From NCBI GenBank assembly GCA_017432075.1, contig JAFRJV010000044.1, positions 1 to 64,000 of the forward strand: 64,000 nucleotides of DNA. Direction: 5' to 3'. The translations under genes and the position numbers were made by a program. The notes beneath the pieces were generated by a model, which worked only from the letters and a program-made list of their open reading frames with translations, ran no database searches and was not told the DNA's origin. This DNA is from Mogibacterium sp. (GTDB lineage Bacteria; Bacillota; Clostridia; Peptostreptococcales; Anaerovoracaceae). Shown here piece by piece: positions 62,197-64,000 of this stretch; position 1 is the first letter of the stretch, and each line of letters opens with the position of its first letter.

Positions 62197-62859
62197 TTAT
62201 TCCGTGATTTTTATTAAAAGCAAACGGCCGTCTTTTACTGTTACCTCTGCCGTCCTTCCGGGCAGGACTTCATTGCTTGTTGCATACTGATAGTCAGGTC
62301 CGATAACTGCATTCTCCAGCTCAAACTTTGCATTTTTAATGTTGACACCGGTCGCCTCGCCTTCGAGAGCAACGAGAGAGAAGAACGGATATCTGTCCTC
62401 AACTGATGCTTCTCCGGGATGGCAGATACCATCTTCATCGGTCCATGACGATATGAGTTCCATCTCCGAATAATCATCCAGGATCATGCCATGACAGCCT
62501 CTGTTTTCAAGAGCCGTGAGAATATATGCATTCACAAGAGTGTGATCCAGCCTTTCTCCTATCACTCCGATGAGGAGAAAATCCCTGAACCCCCTCTTTA
62601 TTCCCTCACGCATGGCGTAAACCGTATCGGTATCGTCCTTCGCGACAGGAAGCGTAATTGTCTCTACATCAAGATCCGGAGCAGCGTGTGAGTCCCAGTC
62701 TCCGATAATGAGCGACGGAGCAGCTCCAAGTCTCAGCATATGTCTCAGCCCGCTGTCGCAATACACTATAAAATCGTGCCCCCTGAGATAGGAGCGGATC
62801 TTTCTGTAGTTGCCTATCTCAGCACCGCCGACGATCACATACCTTTTTTTCTCACACAT
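62197..62859 (-). CDS. thiN: Thiamine pyrophosphokinase
   Basis: Makes thiamine diphosphate, the cofactor of the 2-oxoacid oxidoreductase of this window. The 220 residues have VYCDSGLRHMLRLGAAPSLI, GDWDSH and LPVAKDDTDT, and the C-terminal B1-binding domain. ATG 62859 is preferred, as GAGG lies nine bases upstream; ATG 62874 is the alternative. It overlaps or abuts the NimA-like gene. Confidence 0.9.
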   Translation of the reverse strand: MCEKKRYVIVGGAEIGNYRKIRSYLRGHDFIVYCDSGLRHMLRLGAAPSLIIGDWDSHAAPDLDVETITLPVAKDDTDTVYAMREGIKRGFRDFLLIGVIGERLDHTLVNAYILTALENRGCHGMILDDYSEMELISSWTDEDGICHPGEASVEDRYPFFSLVALEGEATGVNIKNAKFELENAVIGPDYQYATSNEVLPGRTAEVTVKDGRLLLIKITE

Positions 62860-62863
62860 GTCG

Positions 62864-63340
62864 TTATGCCTCATGTACCAGCTTGCCGTTCATATCCTCA
62901 ATATCTATGGCGATCACCAGAGTTCTCGGAGCATCCTTCTCTATCTCATGCTCGACGTATTCCGGCGGACAAGGGAACTTGTCACAGAGCAGCCTGCTTA
63001 TCCTTACGATCTCGTCATGGTCTTCGATCAGTTCAGCCTTTCCGAACACGATGACGCTCTTCACATACTTTGCCCAGTCGCCCTCTTTCTGAAACTCGCC
63101 GCCAAACACGCAGTATGAGACCTTCGGATCCTTCTTTACAGCACTGACTCTGTGACCGAAAGTCGCACCATGTATGTATATCCTGTTTGTTTCTTCATCA
63201 TAGAAATGATTGATCGGAAATCCATATGGGTATCCGTTATCTCCCTGCACAGACATGACCCCTCTGGTCTCTGTCTTCAGCAGATCTGTCATTTCCTCAT
63301 GGCTCAGCGCCTGAGTTCCTCTTCTCATTTTTCTGAACAT
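62864..63340 (-). CDS. Pyridoxamine 5'-phosphate oxidase-fold (NimA-like) flavoprotein
   Basis: A 158-residue split-barrel protein. The FMN-binding pattern starts at RGVMSVQGDNGYPYGFPINHFYD (about 27-49) and includes IYIHGATFGHRVSAVKKDPKVSYCV, the family's nitroreductase-like NimA signature. Such proteins bind FMN or heme and may reduce nitro drugs; the physiological role is unknown. It lies between thiN and hslO. Confidence 0.85.
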   Translation of the reverse strand: MFRKMRRGTQALSHEEMTDLLKTETRGVMSVQGDNGYPYGFPINHFYDEETNRIYIHGATFGHRVSAVKKDPKVSYCVFGGEFQKEGDWAKYVKSVIVFGKAELIEDHDEIVRISRLLCDKFPCPPEYVEHEIEKDAPRTLVIAIDIEDMNGKLVHEA

Positions 63341-63349
63341 AATACCCTC

Positions 63350-64000
63350 CTATCGCGATGCGATGATTTCCTTCAGTTCTTCCGTGCTGAATTTATATGC
63401 TGAATTGCAGAAATAGCATTTTACCTCTATCTCTTCTCCGTCGTTTATCATTTCCTGCAGGTCCCCGGTGCTGATAGTAGCCAGAGCTCCGGCGACCTTC
63501 TCCTTGGAGCAGCCGCAGTGATATCTAACCGGCAGTTTCTCGGTGATCTTAAGTCCCAGATCTCCGAGATAGTACTCCAGTATATCCTCCGGGGTCATGC
63601 CTCTGTCCATCATCGTGGTAACGGGATCAGCGCCTGCTACTTTAGCTTCCAGAGCAGCTATAGTCTCCTCGGCTGCATCAGGCATCACCTGCAGTATGAA
63701 TCCGCCTGCATGCTTAACGGAGCTGTCCGTATCAACCATTACTCCGAGTCCCACCACCGATGGAGTCTGCTCGGAAACGGTAAAATAGTACGCCAGGTCG
63801 TCACCGATCTCGCCGGTCTGGATCTCGACCTGCCCGTTATAAGGCTCCTTGAGTCCGAGATCCATGATAACGGTAAGAAAGCCCTTGCCTACAGCGCCGC
63901 CAACATCAAGCTTGCCGGCACGTTTCAGAGGGATATCGACTGCCGGATTCGCTGCAAAGCCTTTCACGTTGCCGTGACTGTCAGCGGTGACAGTCATCTG
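63350..64000 (-). CDS. hslO: Redox-regulated chaperone Hsp33, C-terminal part (edge-truncated)
   Basis: The visible 216 codons cover the middle and end of HslO: TVTADSHGNVKGF, KLDVGGAVGKGFLTVI, GEIGDDLAYYF and SEQTPSVVGLGV. The zinc switch is complete: YHCGCSKEKV and KCYFCNSAY supply four cysteines. The N-terminal part, roughly 75 residues, lies beyond the right edge, so the internal ATG at 63997 is not its start. It protects proteins during oxidative stress; coaX-hslO-dusB proximity is usual in Firmicutes, but here they are 38 kb apart. Confidence 0.92.
   Translation of the reverse strand, partial: QMTVTADSHGNVKGFAANPAVDIPLKRAGKLDVGGAVGKGFLTVIMDLGLKEPYNGQVEIQTGEIGDDLAYYFTVSEQTPSVVGLGVMVDTDSSVKHAGGFILQVMPDAAEETIAALEAKVAGADPVTTMMDRGMTPEDILEYYLGDLGLKITEKLPVRYHCGCSKEKVAGALATISTGDLQEMINDGEEIEVKCYFCNSAYKFSTEELKEIIASR

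Overview
The window looks like the chromosome of an anaerobic, low-to-mid GC member of the Clostridia, probably an amino-acid-fermenting relative of the Peptostreptococcales/Anaerovoracaceae or Lachnospirales; the exact taxon is inference. The evidence is a four-subunit 2-oxoacid:ferredoxin oxidoreductase, a small 2[4Fe-4S] ferredoxin, the redox repressor Rex, HrcA/CIRCE control of groESL, an FMN riboswitch on an ECF-type riboflavin transporter, RqcH, and gene order shared with Bacillus around tsaE-tsaB-rimI-tsaD-ABC-F-rex-groES-groEL. No respiratory genes are seen.

Layout. 1-6.2 kb is accessory. It holds the edge of an unidentified gene behind a hairpin that would mask its ribosome-binding site, a decayed IS1182-type element with perfect 21-bp ends but a deleted and frameshifted transposase, a HipA-like kinase preceded by two micro-ORFs, and a SWIM zinc-finger/pRiA4b-ORF3 protein pair. 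6.3-8.9 kb is guaBA, where GuaA has only the ATP pyrophosphatase half. 9.1-15.6 kb holds a MATE exporter, groESL, an 8-oxoguanine glycosylase, a P-loop/Asp23-like fusion, ferredoxin, rex and acpP. 15.6-33.6 kb is a long run of leftward housekeeping genes: ABC-F, t6A synthesis, ribU, pepV, an orphan solute-binding lipoprotein, dusB, coaX, a PucR regulator, ftsH, tilS, tatD and metG. 33.6-35.5 kb has a GNAT protein, a broken 5'-nucleotidase lipoprotein and a small HEYGH protein. 35.6-39 kb is the 2-oxoacid:ferredoxin oxidoreductase operon with a P-loop ATPase as its first gene, behind a promoter and an attenuator-like hairpin. 39-47.4 kb holds a glycosyltransferase, a tandem class II aldolase-fold protein without its zinc ligands, a RarD-type permease, an ECF sigma factor with a membrane beta-propeller partner, and rqcH. 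tRNA-Val(CAC) is at 47.5 kb. 47.6-54.6 kb holds a sensor phosphatase, membrane proteins, lspA, an RluD-type synthase, a nitrilase-family amidase and a DMT permease. 54.6-62.1 kb is pyrC-carB-pyrK-pyrD-pyrF-pyrE. The right edge has thiN, a NimA-like protein and the 3' part of hslO.

How the genes connect. The most striking shared theme is nitrogen chemistry. The pyr operon has the Bacillus order except that carA, the glutaminase subunit that normally sits between pyrC and carB, is missing, and GuaA also lacks its glutaminase domain. Both enzymes may therefore use free ammonia or depend on glutaminase subunits encoded elsewhere. IMP dehydrogenase is of the unusual Tritrichomonas foetus type. rqcH and probably lspA have promoters so close to their start codons that their mRNAs should be leaderless. 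These points, the HipA-like kinase with micro-ORFs and the zinc-less aldolase pair are the best targets for follow-up.
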